64,000 nucleotides of DNA from Patiriisocius marinistellae (GTDB lineage: Bacteria > Bacteroidota > Bacteroidia > Flavobacteriales > Flavobacteriaceae). The notes beneath the pieces are model-generated. The model was not told where the DNA came from, made no database searches, and saw nothing but the letters and a program-made list of their open reading frames with translations. Position numbers and translations under genes: made by a program. The stretch lies in assembly GCF_009014635.1 (NCBI RefSeq), contig NZ_BKCF01000004.1:272858-336857 (forward strand), read 5' to 3'. Shown one piece after another: positions 1 to 8,494 of this stretch (positions within the stretch are counted from its first letter, which is position 1; each line of letters begins with the position of its first letter).

Positions 1-517
1 GTTCCATTTCAGTATCTGCTAATAGATCTTCATAACGCACCAAAACAGCTTTCTTTAATTCTGAAAGTTCTATTAATTTAGCATAATACTCTTTTACTAA
101 TACGACGGCAGAAACTACATCATGAGAAGCAAAAGCCTTCATTTCAGACTTTAAAATTGAATTAACAATTGCAAGTGGATATCTTAAGATTATCAGTGGT
201 GTACTATTAGGAAAATCATTTAAAATAGCCTCATACTGTAGCGTATGCATAGGAGTTTTTTCAATGACAGTCTTGTTTGGGTGTTGTTTTAAAAACAACT
301 TTATCTTCTTTTTAGCCTTCTTCGGAAATTTTATATAAACACCAGATTCGCTTGTTGGATAAGAACCGTCCATGTTTTTTTTTACACCATCAATAAACGG
401 AATCACCTCACTACTTGATTCCAACAAAGACCATAGCCATGTAGTCCCTCCACGTGGGGCTCCAAATATAAAAACAAGCTTTGCTGTCTTTTTATTGAAA
501 AAGTTTTCAAAAATCAT
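1..517 (-). CDS. Sulfotransferase, C-terminal part missing at window edge
   Basis: The minus-strand reading frame starts with ATG at 517 and runs open to base 1, so about 172 residues of the N-terminal part are present. Near the N-terminus is FIFGAPRGGTTWLW, which matches the 5'-phosphosulfate loop of PAPS-dependent sulfotransferases, and further on LIILRYPLAIVNS resembles the 3'-phosphate-binding strand and helix. Such enzymes move sulfate from PAPS to a sugar or other acceptor in the cytoplasm. The gene lies just downstream of a Wzm/Wzt polysaccharide exporter on the same strand (44 bases), so I infer that it sulfates the exported glycan before transport. The acceptor cannot be read from the sequence. 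Confidence 0.8.
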   Translation of the reverse strand, partial: MIFENFFNKKTAKLVFIFGAPRGGTTWLWSLLESSSEVIPFIDGVKKNMDGSYPTSESGVYIKFPKKAKKKIKLFLKQHPNKTVIEKTPMHTLQYEAILNDFPNSTPLIILRYPLAIVNSILKSEMKAFASHDVVSAVVLVKEYYAKLIELSELKKAVLVRYEDLLADTEME

Positions 518-561
518 TTATGTTTAATTCAAGTGTCTAAAATTATAAATACAAATTGAGT

Positions 562-1851
562 TTACAATTCTTTAAATTGATTTACCATTAAAAAACTATT
601 CTCAACAAGGACACCCTGTTTAGAGACTTGTTCTTTTCCAGTTCCAAAAAAATCACCACCCACCACATTAAAAATTAATACATTTTCAATATCATCAAGT
701 GTACCTCCACTAGTTAAACATGTTAATTGCAAACTATACTCACCATTTGGCAGCGGTAATTTGGGGATGGTACATGAAACATTACCCTTATGTGTTTCAT
801 GCAAACTATATAAAGTATCTGTAAAAGCATTATTACACAAAAAACGCATAACACCTTGATTATCAATAAACTTTAACCGTATCGCAATATTGTCTTTTGC
901 GTGTTTTAATGAAAACCTAACATCAAATGTATAGTGTTCACCTGACAGTAAATTTGTTTGCTCAACGCCTTTTTTGTCTTTTATTGAAATATCACTAAAT
1001 CTAAAGTCTTTACCACCTCTTCTATCCTCACGGTTGTTCAAATCAACATGCGCTTCATTTTTATTATTAATTAAATAAAAGTCAACCGCATCATCTGTAT
1101 TTCCCTTAAAAACTATACTACCGTTTTCGATTACAAAAGCTCTTGTACACAAACTTTTAACCGCAGCCATATTATGACTCACAAAAAGTACTGTACGCCC
1201 ATCAGTCTTACTAATATCCTGCATTTTACCAATTGCTTTTTTCTGAAATTCTGCATCTCCCACAGCAAGTACTTCATCAATTACAAGAATATCTGGCTCT
1301 AAATGTGCCGCGACCGCAAAAGCAAGTCGTACTCGCATACCGCTACTATACCTTTTAACAGGAGTGTCAATAAACATTTCACACCCAGAAAAAGATATTA
1401 TTTCCTCCAGTTTTGATGAAATTTCGGCTTTGGTCATTCCTAAAATTGCACCATTCAAAAAAATATTTTCTCTTCCAGTTAATTCGGGATGAAAACCAGT
1501 TCCTACTTCTAATAGCGAAGCAATTCTACCTTTTGTTTTAATCTCTCCCGTTGACGGCGTAGTCACCCGAGATAATATTTTAAGCAACGTTGATTTACCA
1601 GCACCATTTTTTCCTATGATACCTAAAACCTCTCCTTTCTCAACTTCAAAATTAATATTTTTCAGTGCCCACACATAATTCTCAGTCGCCTTGGCACTTC
1701 TATCATTAACAGCTCCCACTTTTAAAAATGGATTTTCTTTTCCGCGTATGCGAAACCACCATCTTTTTAAATCATGATTGAGCGTACCCGTACCAACCAA
1801 TCCTAAACGGTATTGTTTTGAAATATTTGATGCGGTTAAAATAATGCTCAT
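562..1851 (-). CDS. Polysaccharide ABC exporter ATP-binding protein (Wzt-like) with C-terminal extension
   Basis: ATPase of a polysaccharide export ABC transporter, 429 residues. The nucleotide-binding domain has Walker A GKNGAGKS (residues 80-87), signature YSSGMRVRLAF and Walker B ILVIDEVLAVGD. A region of about 150 residues follows (from about 275) with the beta-rich character of the Wzt C-terminal domain; in the O-antigen systems known from Escherichia coli and Raoultella this domain recognises the finished glycan. Its permease partner lies 29 bases upstream. The combination implies export of a completed, lipid-linked chain rather than Wzy-type polymerisation. The ATPase call is secure; carbohydrate recognition by the tail is inferred. 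Confidence 0.9.
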   Translation of the reverse strand: MSIILTASNISKQYRLGLVGTGTLNHDLKRWWFRIRGKENPFLKVGAVNDRSAKATENYVWALKNINFEVEKGEVLGIIGKNGAGKSTLLKILSRVTTPSTGEIKTKGRIASLLEVGTGFHPELTGRENIFLNGAILGMTKAEISSKLEEIISFSGCEMFIDTPVKRYSSGMRVRLAFAVAAHLEPDILVIDEVLAVGDAEFQKKAIGKMQDISKTDGRTVLFVSHNMAAVKSLCTRAFVIENGSIVFKGNTDDAVDFYLINNKNEAHVDLNNREDRRGGKDFRFSDISIKDKKGVEQTNLLSGEHYTFDVRFSLKHAKDNIAIRLKFIDNQGVMRFLCNNAFTDTLYSLHETHKGNVSCTIPKLPLPNGEYSLQLTCLTSGGTLDDIENVLIFNVVGGDFFGTGKEQVSKQGVLVENSFLMVNQFKEL

Positions 1852-1880
1852 TTTTTCTTCGGAAATATTAAATAATTGAC

Positions 1881-2744
1881 CTATACAGTATCGATAAAAT
1901 TTTTCTCAGTTCGATTAAAAACTATTAATCCAAAAAAGAACAAAATACACGAAACACCAAGTGTATATAAAAATCCCCACCATGTAAAATAGCCAGAATC
2001 CATTGTTATATGCCTAAAACCTTCAACAATTTGTGCTAGTGGATTAAACTCTAAAAGCCACGAATATTCAGGCTTTTTTTCAATAATTTCACTCATAGGA
2101 AAAGGTACTGCAGAGATGTACATTAATAGTTGGACTGCAAAACTAACAACTACATTTAAATCCTTGTATTTTGTAGTCCAAGATGAAATGAGCATTCCAG
2201 CTCCAAGCCCAAGCATTGCCATCATTAATACATATATAGGAAATAATACTAATTTACTATTTGGGGTTAAATCATAGCCTCCCCATGTAATGAAATAAAA
2301 ATAGAAAATGATAAAAATAAAGAGCTGGATGCCAAACTTCAATAAATTAGAAAATGTTACCGAGATAGGCATTATTGCTCTGGGGAAATACACTTTTCCA
2401 AAAATATTTTGATTCTTTGTAAAAGTACTCGAAGTTTCGGTCAAACATACCTTGAAATAATTCCATGCTGTTATTCCTGCGAGGTTAAAAAGAAATGGCG
2501 GAATTCCCCCGGTTTTAATATTTCCGAGGTTATTGAAAACTAAAGTAAATATTACAGAAGTAAAAAGAGGTTGAATGAGATACCAAAGTGGACCTAAAAT
2601 AGTTTGTTTATAGACTGTAACAATATCTCGTTTAACAAATAAAAAAAGCAAATCTCTATACTGCCACAGCTCTTTTAAATTGAGGTCAATCAATTTTTTC
2701 TTAGCCGAAATCTCGTATAACCACTCGTCTTTTTCTACACTCAT
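1881..2744 (-). CDS. Polysaccharide ABC exporter permease (Wzm-like, ABC-2 type)
   Basis: Inner-membrane permease of 287 residues with about six hydrophobic segments and the N-terminal pattern LWQYRDLLFLFVKRDI typical of ABC-2 transporters for O-antigen and teichoic acid. It contains the family stretch TILGPLWYLIQPL after the first amphipathic helix. The start ATG directly precedes the TAA of the upstream epimerase gene with no gap (stop at 2745-2747), so the two are probably co-translated. With the Wzt-like ATPase downstream it should form the channel that moves a polysaccharide across the inner membrane. Confidence 0.9.
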   Translation of the reverse strand: MSVEKDEWLYEISAKKKLIDLNLKELWQYRDLLFLFVKRDIVTVYKQTILGPLWYLIQPLFTSVIFTLVFNNLGNIKTGGIPPFLFNLAGITAWNYFKVCLTETSSTFTKNQNIFGKVYFPRAIMPISVTFSNLLKFGIQLFIFIIFYFYFITWGGYDLTPNSKLVLFPIYVLMMAMLGLGAGMLISSWTTKYKDLNVVVSFAVQLLMYISAVPFPMSEIIEKKPEYSWLLEFNPLAQIVEGFRHITMDSGYFTWWGFLYTLGVSCILFFFGLIVFNRTEKNFIDTV

Positions 2745-3722
2745 TTATTTAAAATTGTCCCAGGTAATCTTCAAACCATCTGCGACAGAAAATAATGGAT
2801 TATAACCTAACAAATTTCTCCCTTTTGATATGTTTGCTAACGAATCCTTAACATCCCCTTTTCTATCTGGTCCATAATGGGCAGTGAGTTTTTTATCTGA
2901 AACGGTATTTAATTCATCCCAAAGATTATTTAAACTAATTCGCTCTCCATAAGCTACATTAAACACCTCATTAACGGCTTCTTTAGGTGCAAAAAAAGCA
3001 CGAATATTTGCTTGAACCGCATTCTCTACATATGTAAAATCACGCGTTTGCTCACCGTCACCATTGATTGTAGGAGCTTTATCATCAACAAGCGCTTGCA
3101 TAAATAATGGAATTACAGCTGCGTAAGCACCATCTGGACTTTGTTTGGGACCAAATACATTAAAATACCTTAATCCAATGGTAGGCGTGTTGTAGGTTTT
3201 ATGAAATACATCTGCATAGATTTCATTTACTAATTTTGTCACTGCATATGGGGAAATTGGTTTTCCAATATTCTCCTCTACTTTAGGTAATATTTTACTA
3301 TCTCCATAAGTAGAGCTTGAAGCAGCATAGACCAATCTCTTTACAGTTGCACTATCATTTTGCGCCACAAGCATATTTAAAAAACCTCCTACATTTACTT
3401 CATTTGATGTAATTGGGTCATTGATAGATCTTGGTACTGATCCTAAAGCTGCTTGATGTGTTACATAATCAATATTATCCATAGCTTTTTTGCACGTCTC
3501 TAAATCACGAATATCGCCCTCTATAAATTCAAAATCTGGATGATTTTCAAATTCTTTGATATTCTTATAGTGACCATTGGAGAGGTTATCTAACACTCTT
3601 ACTTTCTTAGCATTATATTTCAATAAATAAGCAACTATATTACTACCTATGAAACCTGCTCCTCCTGTTACTAAAAAACTAAGCGTTGATAAATCTTGAG
3701 TATGATATGGATTATTGAACAT
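2745..3722 (-). CDS. NAD-dependent nucleotide-sugar epimerase (WbpP/TviC-like)
   Basis: Short-chain dehydrogenase/reductase of 325 residues acting on UDP-sugars. The Rossmann motif TGGAGFIGSN lies near residue 20 and the catalytic YxxxK is in SPYAVTKL near residue 155. The extra residues before the Rossmann strand and the overall length fit the UDP-N-acetylglucosamine 4-epimerase group (WbpP, TviC) better than GalE. The next gene upstream is a UDP-sugar dehydrogenase, and that pairing is how GalNAcA-type acidic sugars are made in Pseudomonas O6 and Vi antigen loci. Start and the upstream stop share one base (TAATG). Exact substrate is inferred. Confidence 0.85.
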   Translation of the reverse strand: MFNNPYHTQDLSTLSFLVTGGAGFIGSNIVAYLLKYNAKKVRVLDNLSNGHYKNIKEFENHPDFEFIEGDIRDLETCKKAMDNIDYVTHQAALGSVPRSINDPITSNEVNVGGFLNMLVAQNDSATVKRLVYAASSSTYGDSKILPKVEENIGKPISPYAVTKLVNEIYADVFHKTYNTPTIGLRYFNVFGPKQSPDGAYAAVIPLFMQALVDDKAPTINGDGEQTRDFTYVENAVQANIRAFFAPKEAVNEVFNVAYGERISLNNLWDELNTVSDKKLTAHYGPDRKGDVKDSLANISKGRNLLGYNPLFSVADGLKITWDNFK

Positions 3723-5008
3723 TATAGTCTACCGTCTGTTTTGTCTATTGGAAAAAATGATTTAACGTCAAACACAACATTTTTTGCTGCAGTGTGCTCT
3801 TTTAAATCAAAAGTTTTAAATTCATTATGAGAGACTGCTAATACTATAGCGTCATAATCTGAATTTAAATCTTCTTCATTTGTTATTAAAGGTAGAGAAA
3901 ATTCTCTATCTACTTCTGCTGAGTTTGCCCAAGGGTCAAAAACATCAACATTTAAATTAAATTTCTTTAACTCATCAATAACATCAATTACTTTACTGTT
4001 TCGTATATCTGGGCAATTTTCTTTGAAAGTAACTCCCATAACAAGTACGTTTCCGTTTTTAACCTTAGCGTCTTTTTTAATCATGAGTTTGATAACCTCC
4101 GAAGCTACATAAGCTCCCATACCATCATTCATTCTTCGTCCTGCAAGGATTATCTCTGGATTGTAACCTTCTTCAATTGCCTTTTGAGCTAAATAATAAG
4201 GGTCTACTCCTATACAATGTCCACCTACAAGACCTGGTGAAAATTTAATAAAATTCCATTTTGTTCCAGCTGCTTCCAATACATCTTGAGTATTAATATC
4301 AAGTAATCTAAATATTTTGGAAAGTTCATTAACAAAAGCAATATTGATATCTCGTTGCGAATTTTCAATGACTTTTGCTGCTTCAGCAACTTTAATGGTA
4401 GGAGCTAAATGTGTTCCAGCAGTAATTACTTCTTTATATAATTCATCAACATAAGTTGCTATTTCAGGAGTTGAACCAGATGTTACTTTCAATATTTTAG
4501 TCACAGTATGAGTTTTATCACCTGGATTGATACGCTCTGGCGAGTAACCTGCGAAGAAATCTTCATTGAATTTCATACCTGAAACCTCTTCTAAAATAGG
4601 AACACATACGTCTTCGGTAACCCCAGGATATACTGTAGACTCATAAATAACAACATCATTCTTTTTAAGTACTGCACCCACGGTTTCGCTTGCTTTAACT
4701 AATGGTGTTAATACAGGCTGATTATATTTATTTGTAGGTGTAGGAACTGTAACAATAAAAACAGTAGCTTCATCTATTTCAGATGGAGTATCAGTAACAA
4801 TAAGTCCTTTTCCTTCTGAAACTTTCATGGATGCTTGTAGTTCGGCATCACTTATTTCTAAGGTTTTATCTGTACCAGATTTAAGCTCTGCTATTCTAGT
4901 CTTATTAATATCAAGACCAATTACTCTAAATTTTGAAGCAAAAGCTACAGCTAAAGGAAGGCCTACATATCCTAGACCTATAATAGCTATCGTTGGTTTT
5001 TTATTCAT
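3722..5008 (-). CDS. Nucleotide-sugar dehydrogenase (WbpO/TviB type)
   Basis: 428-residue UDP-glucose/GDP-mannose dehydrogenase family protein that oxidises a UDP-hexosamine C6 alcohol to the carboxylate with two NAD+. The N-terminal Rossmann motif is GLGYVGLPLAVAFA (from residue 11) and the catalytic cysteine is in GGHCIGVDPYYL; the C-terminal domain ends with FDVKSFFP. The GGHC-xGVDPYYL form is characteristic of UDP-HexNAc dehydrogenases such as WbpO, TviB and WbpA. The gene overlaps the downstream epimerase by one base. A 139-base gap separates it from the tyrosine kinase gene; a consensus -7 element (TAGTTTTG, minus strand, 5055-5062) in this gap suggests its own promoter. Confidence 0.88.
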   Translation of the reverse strand: MNKKPTIAIIGLGYVGLPLAVAFASKFRVIGLDINKTRIAELKSGTDKTLEISDAELQASMKVSEGKGLIVTDTPSEIDEATVFIVTVPTPTNKYNQPVLTPLVKASETVGAVLKKNDVVIYESTVYPGVTEDVCVPILEEVSGMKFNEDFFAGYSPERINPGDKTHTVTKILKVTSGSTPEIATYVDELYKEVITAGTHLAPTIKVAEAAKVIENSQRDINIAFVNELSKIFRLLDINTQDVLEAAGTKWNFIKFSPGLVGGHCIGVDPYYLAQKAIEEGYNPEIILAGRRMNDGMGAYVASEVIKLMIKKDAKVKNGNVLVMGVTFKENCPDIRNSKVIDVIDELKKFNLNVDVFDPWANSAEVDREFSLPLITNEEDLNSDYDAIVLAVSHNEFKTFDLKEHTAAKNVVFDVKSFFPIDKTDGRL

Positions 5009-5054
5009 AATATTGATAATTCTTGGCTATAAAATATGCCATCTTATTTTTCGG

Positions 5055-5062
5055 CAAAACTA
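5055..5062 (-). promoter_or_regulatory. Candidate -7 element for the sugar-dehydrogenase operon
   Basis: On the minus strand TAGTTTTG fits the Bacteroidota -7 consensus TAnnTTTG and lies about 47 bases before the dehydrogenase start. I see no clear -33 TTTG at the usual distance, so this is a weak call. Confidence 0.35.
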
Positions 5063-5147
5063 CTTTTTTAAAATTAAATAACGGTCTTAAAATATGGATA
5101 TTGACGTTTCCTACTATATAATAACCAAAAAAAGTAATAATGTATTT

Positions 5148-7595
5148 CTATTTTTTGATTTTAAAGATCTTTTTTATTCGGTTTAGTAATGAAATTTTCA
5201 TCTCTTTTTCATGGTATCCATTTCCATAGGCACCATACCCATAACCGTAGCCATAACCATAGCCATATTTAGTTTTATCTTCAAAGAAGTTAAGTACAAA
5301 ACTTAAATTTTTTACTTCTCCTTTTTTATATTTTTCATTAATTAATGCCAACATTCCTTTTTTGGTGTAGTTTTGACGTAATATGTAGATAGTAGCATCC
5401 GCGAATTTTAACAATTCTAAAGAATCTGCTACTAGCCCTAACGGCGGTGTATCTAGAACAATATAATCATATTTCTCCTTTAATTCCTCTATTAGGTTTT
5501 CCATTCTGTCTCCCATCAAAAGTTCTGAAGGATTAGGGGGGATTGGGCCTGATAAAATAATATCTAAGTTAGGTACTTGAGTTCTTTGAGTTATTTCATC
5601 AACATTTGCGTCATTTATTAAATAATTAACAACACCTATTGTATTTGTAATTTCAAAATCATCAAAAATCTTAGGCTTTCGTAAATCGAGTCCTACTAAT
5701 ACTGTTTTCTTTTCACTCAAAGCAAAAACTGAAGATACATTAATAGATGTAAATGTTTTTCCTTCACCACTTACTGATGAAGTTACAAGGACTGTTTTTG
5801 TACCTTCAACACCTTGTTTTTTATAAATAAAATGTAAACTTGACCTAATTGCTCTAAAAGATTCTGCGATGGCAGATTTTGGTTTAGTTAAGACTGCAAG
5901 ATTATTTACCAATCTACTTTTACCAACCGCTCCTAAAATGGGTATTTTTGATAAGCGCTCAATATCCTTTACACTAGTAATTTTATTATTAAAAAAAGAT
6001 CGTAAAAAAACATAAATAAATGGAAGTAAAAACCCAAACAAAAGCGCCATCATATAATTAAGCTGTGTATTAGGACCTATCTTACCACCTCCTGTATCTT
6101 TTGCGATATCAATAATCTGGACATCACTTACATTTGCTGCTTTTACTAGACCTGCCTCACTTCGCTTTGCAAGAAAAATATCATATGTACCTTGACTTAA
6201 ATTATATCTGCGCTCAATTTTCATAAGCTCTTGCTGTTCTTTAGGAAGTTTTCGCATTTGGAATTCCAATTGTCCTATTTCCTTATTTAATCTTGCCTGT
6301 TCTTGTTGCATTAAACTCTTTGAGGAGGCTATATTTTCGAGTAGAACAGTTTTTACGGCATTAATTTGCCTGTCAATATTTGCAAAAACGGGTGCACCGT
6401 CTTTGTATGAGTATTGTAATTTGTTTCGATCTTGAGCTAAATCAATAATTTGAGAAACTCCCGAAACGATACTAGACTCATTAATACCTGCTACTGAAGG
6501 AGCAGGTACATCTCTATAATCGGTTCTATTCCTTAAATATGTTTCAAGAATATCAAAATAGTTTAGTTGTCTATCTGAGCTTTCTTTTTGTATATCTAGC
6601 TCATTTAACTTTAATGTAATTTCCCCACCTTTTCCTTCAATGTCAAAAATTTCATTTCTATTTTTAAAAACATTTAATTCCTTTTCAACATCTTTAAGCT
6701 CCAATGATTTTGCACTTAAACTACTATCAATGAATGCAATAGTTTTTGTTGCAAATAAATTTTTGCGTTCCAACATATCCTCACTCAATACTGCTACAGA
6801 TGTATTTAGATAATCTACAAGTTTAGCCTTATTCTGTCCATTCATTGACATTCGTAAAACCGAGGATCCTTTTGAATCTGGTCTAATGTTCACATTTACT
6901 CCCTTAACACTAGCATCAAAATTTGAAAAATATAAAAAATATTCAACCCCTGAGACCACATCTATTTCTGGATTAGGCATAAACAATCCGTTAAAAAAGG
7001 GTTCCTCAATACGTTGCCCTATCTTATAATCCCTACTATAGCTCTGTGCTTCAACAAAAATTTGCTTTTTTTCCTTAGATGCATAATTTTGAACTGTAAC
7101 ATTGCCACCAGAAAAACTAGACGACAAATTAAATGTTACCGAATCTTTAAACACTACCTTAAACTTTCTCCCCAACGCTTGCCATTTATTTGACTCTACA
7201 TCAACAAAAAAAGGTGTTTGTTTATAAGCATCCACTAATTGATACTCTCCATTTTTTTTATAGTTCAAAAAATATTGTAAACGCTCTACAACTTTTTCAT
7301 TATGGGATCGAGACTTGAGTGTAATTACTGCAGTATTAACTTTATCTGTAGTACCACCCCAATTAAATGTTAGGCTTGTAGTGGTAGTGAAAAATGGATT
7401 TTGGTCATCTTTTATTGTTATCAAATTACCCATAGAATAAACAGGTAATTTTCGCACATTAACATAATGGGCAACTGCAAACGCAATAGCTATAACTATA
7501 ACAAAAAGGTACCAATGGGAAAGCAACTTAAACAAAAACCCTTTAAAGTCAAACGTACTGTGCGCTTCATTCTGTATGTCAAATTCTTCACTCAT
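5148..7595 (-). CDS. wzc: Wzc-like polysaccharide co-polymerase and tyrosine kinase
   Basis: 815-residue inner-membrane protein with a first membrane segment near residues 29-47, a long periplasmic part with coiled coil (about 270-460), a second membrane segment (near 515-530) and a cytoplasmic BY-kinase domain. The kinase has Walker A SSVSGEGKTFTS, Walker A' VLVGLDLRKPKI and Walker B YIVLDTPPLGLVAD. The C-terminal tail holds a tyrosine cluster of alternating Y and G near residues 785-800, the usual autophosphorylation site of this family. It works with the outer-membrane Wza-like lipoprotein encoded just upstream (TAATG overlap) to control chain length and export of capsule or exopolysaccharide. 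Confidence 0.93.
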   Translation of the reverse strand: MSEEFDIQNEAHSTFDFKGFLFKLLSHWYLFVIVIAIAFAVAHYVNVRKLPVYSMGNLITIKDDQNPFFTTTTSLTFNWGGTTDKVNTAVITLKSRSHNEKVVERLQYFLNYKKNGEYQLVDAYKQTPFFVDVESNKWQALGRKFKVVFKDSVTFNLSSSFSGGNVTVQNYASKEKKQIFVEAQSYSRDYKIGQRIEEPFFNGLFMPNPEIDVVSGVEYFLYFSNFDASVKGVNVNIRPDSKGSSVLRMSMNGQNKAKLVDYLNTSVAVLSEDMLERKNLFATKTIAFIDSSLSAKSLELKDVEKELNVFKNRNEIFDIEGKGGEITLKLNELDIQKESSDRQLNYFDILETYLRNRTDYRDVPAPSVAGINESSIVSGVSQIIDLAQDRNKLQYSYKDGAPVFANIDRQINAVKTVLLENIASSKSLMQQEQARLNKEIGQLEFQMRKLPKEQQELMKIERRYNLSQGTYDIFLAKRSEAGLVKAANVSDVQIIDIAKDTGGGKIGPNTQLNYMMALLFGFLLPFIYVFLRSFFNNKITSVKDIERLSKIPILGAVGKSRLVNNLAVLTKPKSAIAESFRAIRSSLHFIYKKQGVEGTKTVLVTSSVSGEGKTFTSINVSSVFALSEKKTVLVGLDLRKPKIFDDFEITNTIGVVNYLINDANVDEITQRTQVPNLDIILSGPIPPNPSELLMGDRMENLIEELKEKYDYIVLDTPPLGLVADSLELLKFADATIYILRQNYTKKGMLALINEKYKKGEVKNLSFVLNFFEDKTKYGYGYGYGYGYGAYGNGYHEKEMKISLLNRIKKIFKIKK

Positions 7596-8389
7596 TAAAA
7601 TCTAATAAATAATAGTACTACTGTTGTCAATGCAGTAAAAACTGATAATATTGTAGTAAAAGATTGAAGTCCTGTTGTACCTGCTCCAATAGATTTTTGA
7701 GGCAGTGGATTTACTAAAATTAAATCGTTGGGTTTCACATAATAATACGGAGAATTCATCGCATTAATATCCGTCAAATCAATATGGTGCACCTTTTGCC
7801 CTAATGGGTATTGACGTATAATCACTACATTTTTCCTGTCTCCTGTTATGGTAATATCGCCATTATTAGCAATCGCTTCCATAATAGTTAACTCATCACG
7901 ATATATAATAGTAGAGCCTGGATTAGTAATCTCGCCATTAATGGTATATCGAATTCCAGATAACTTAACAGTAATAAACAAATTTGCTTCTGGTTTAAAA
8001 TATTGTTCAGATAAACGTCTTGTAAGTTCTGTTTGAACCTCCTCGACAGTATACCCTAATACAGGAACATCACCTATCATTGGCATGCGAATATTACCAT
8101 GTAAATCCACAACAAAACCATCATAGTAAAGGCGTTGTTCTCCAGTGGCATTAGGATTTAAAGAAGAGACTGGATTAAAAAGCCCTATCATTTCTTCGTC
8201 CACGGCCTTAAGCCTAATACTAAGCAAATCATTAACTTGTAATCTATAGGGTTCTTTTACTTTACGAATGGAGACCAAACTGTCTGTAACCTTTTCGCTT
8301 TCTTGTAAGTAAGTTAATTGTTCTGTAGAAATACACGAAGTAGCACTTAATATTACAAGAAACAGTAATAATAAATAAGTAGCTCTCAT
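7595..8389 (-). CDS. wza: Wza-like polysaccharide export lipoprotein
   Basis: 264-residue outer-membrane export protein. The N-terminus is a lipoprotein signal with lipobox SATSC (cysteine at residue 19). A Poly_export domain follows (YRLQVNDLLSIRLKA, about residues 50-150) and then a SLBB-type segment (YTINGEITNPGSTII). A hydrophobic stretch at the extreme C-terminus (TTVVLLFIRF) is shorter than the helix of E. coli Wza but common in Bacteroidota homologues. First gene of the unit with wzc; a strong -7 promoter element lies 21 bases upstream of its start. Confidence 0.92.
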   Translation of the reverse strand: MRATYLLLLFLVILSATSCISTEQLTYLQESEKVTDSLVSIRKVKEPYRLQVNDLLSIRLKAVDEEMIGLFNPVSSLNPNATGEQRLYYDGFVVDLHGNIRMPMIGDVPVLGYTVEEVQTELTRRLSEQYFKPEANLFITVKLSGIRYTINGEITNPGSTIIYRDELTIMEAIANNGDITITGDRKNVVIIRQYPLGQKVHHIDLTDINAMNSPYYYVKPNDLILVNPLPQKSIGAGTTGLQSFTTILSVFTALTTVVLLFIRF

Positions 8390-8409
8390 AGAAAAGGGAT
8401 TGTTTGCGA

Positions 8410-8442
8410 CAAATATAACGCAAGGGGCAACAATATTAAAAC
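8410..8442 (-). promoter_or_regulatory. Bacteroidota-type promoter for wza-wzc
   Basis: Reading the minus strand, TATATTTG (8417-8410) matches the TAnnTTTG consensus exactly. A degenerate -33 element (GTTT, 8442-8439) lies 21 bases before it. The implied start site is about 15 bases before the wza ATG. The divergent ABC-F gene begins about 50 bases away on the other strand. Confidence 0.6.
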
Positions 8443-8494
8443 ATTATTTATTTTTAGTAGTTAAAAACCATTTAATTTGCAGAAAAAGAAAACC

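Noticed and set aside
4827..5081. 84-residue plus-strand frame over the sugar dehydrogenase start
   Set aside because: Antisense shadow of the dehydrogenase N-terminus.
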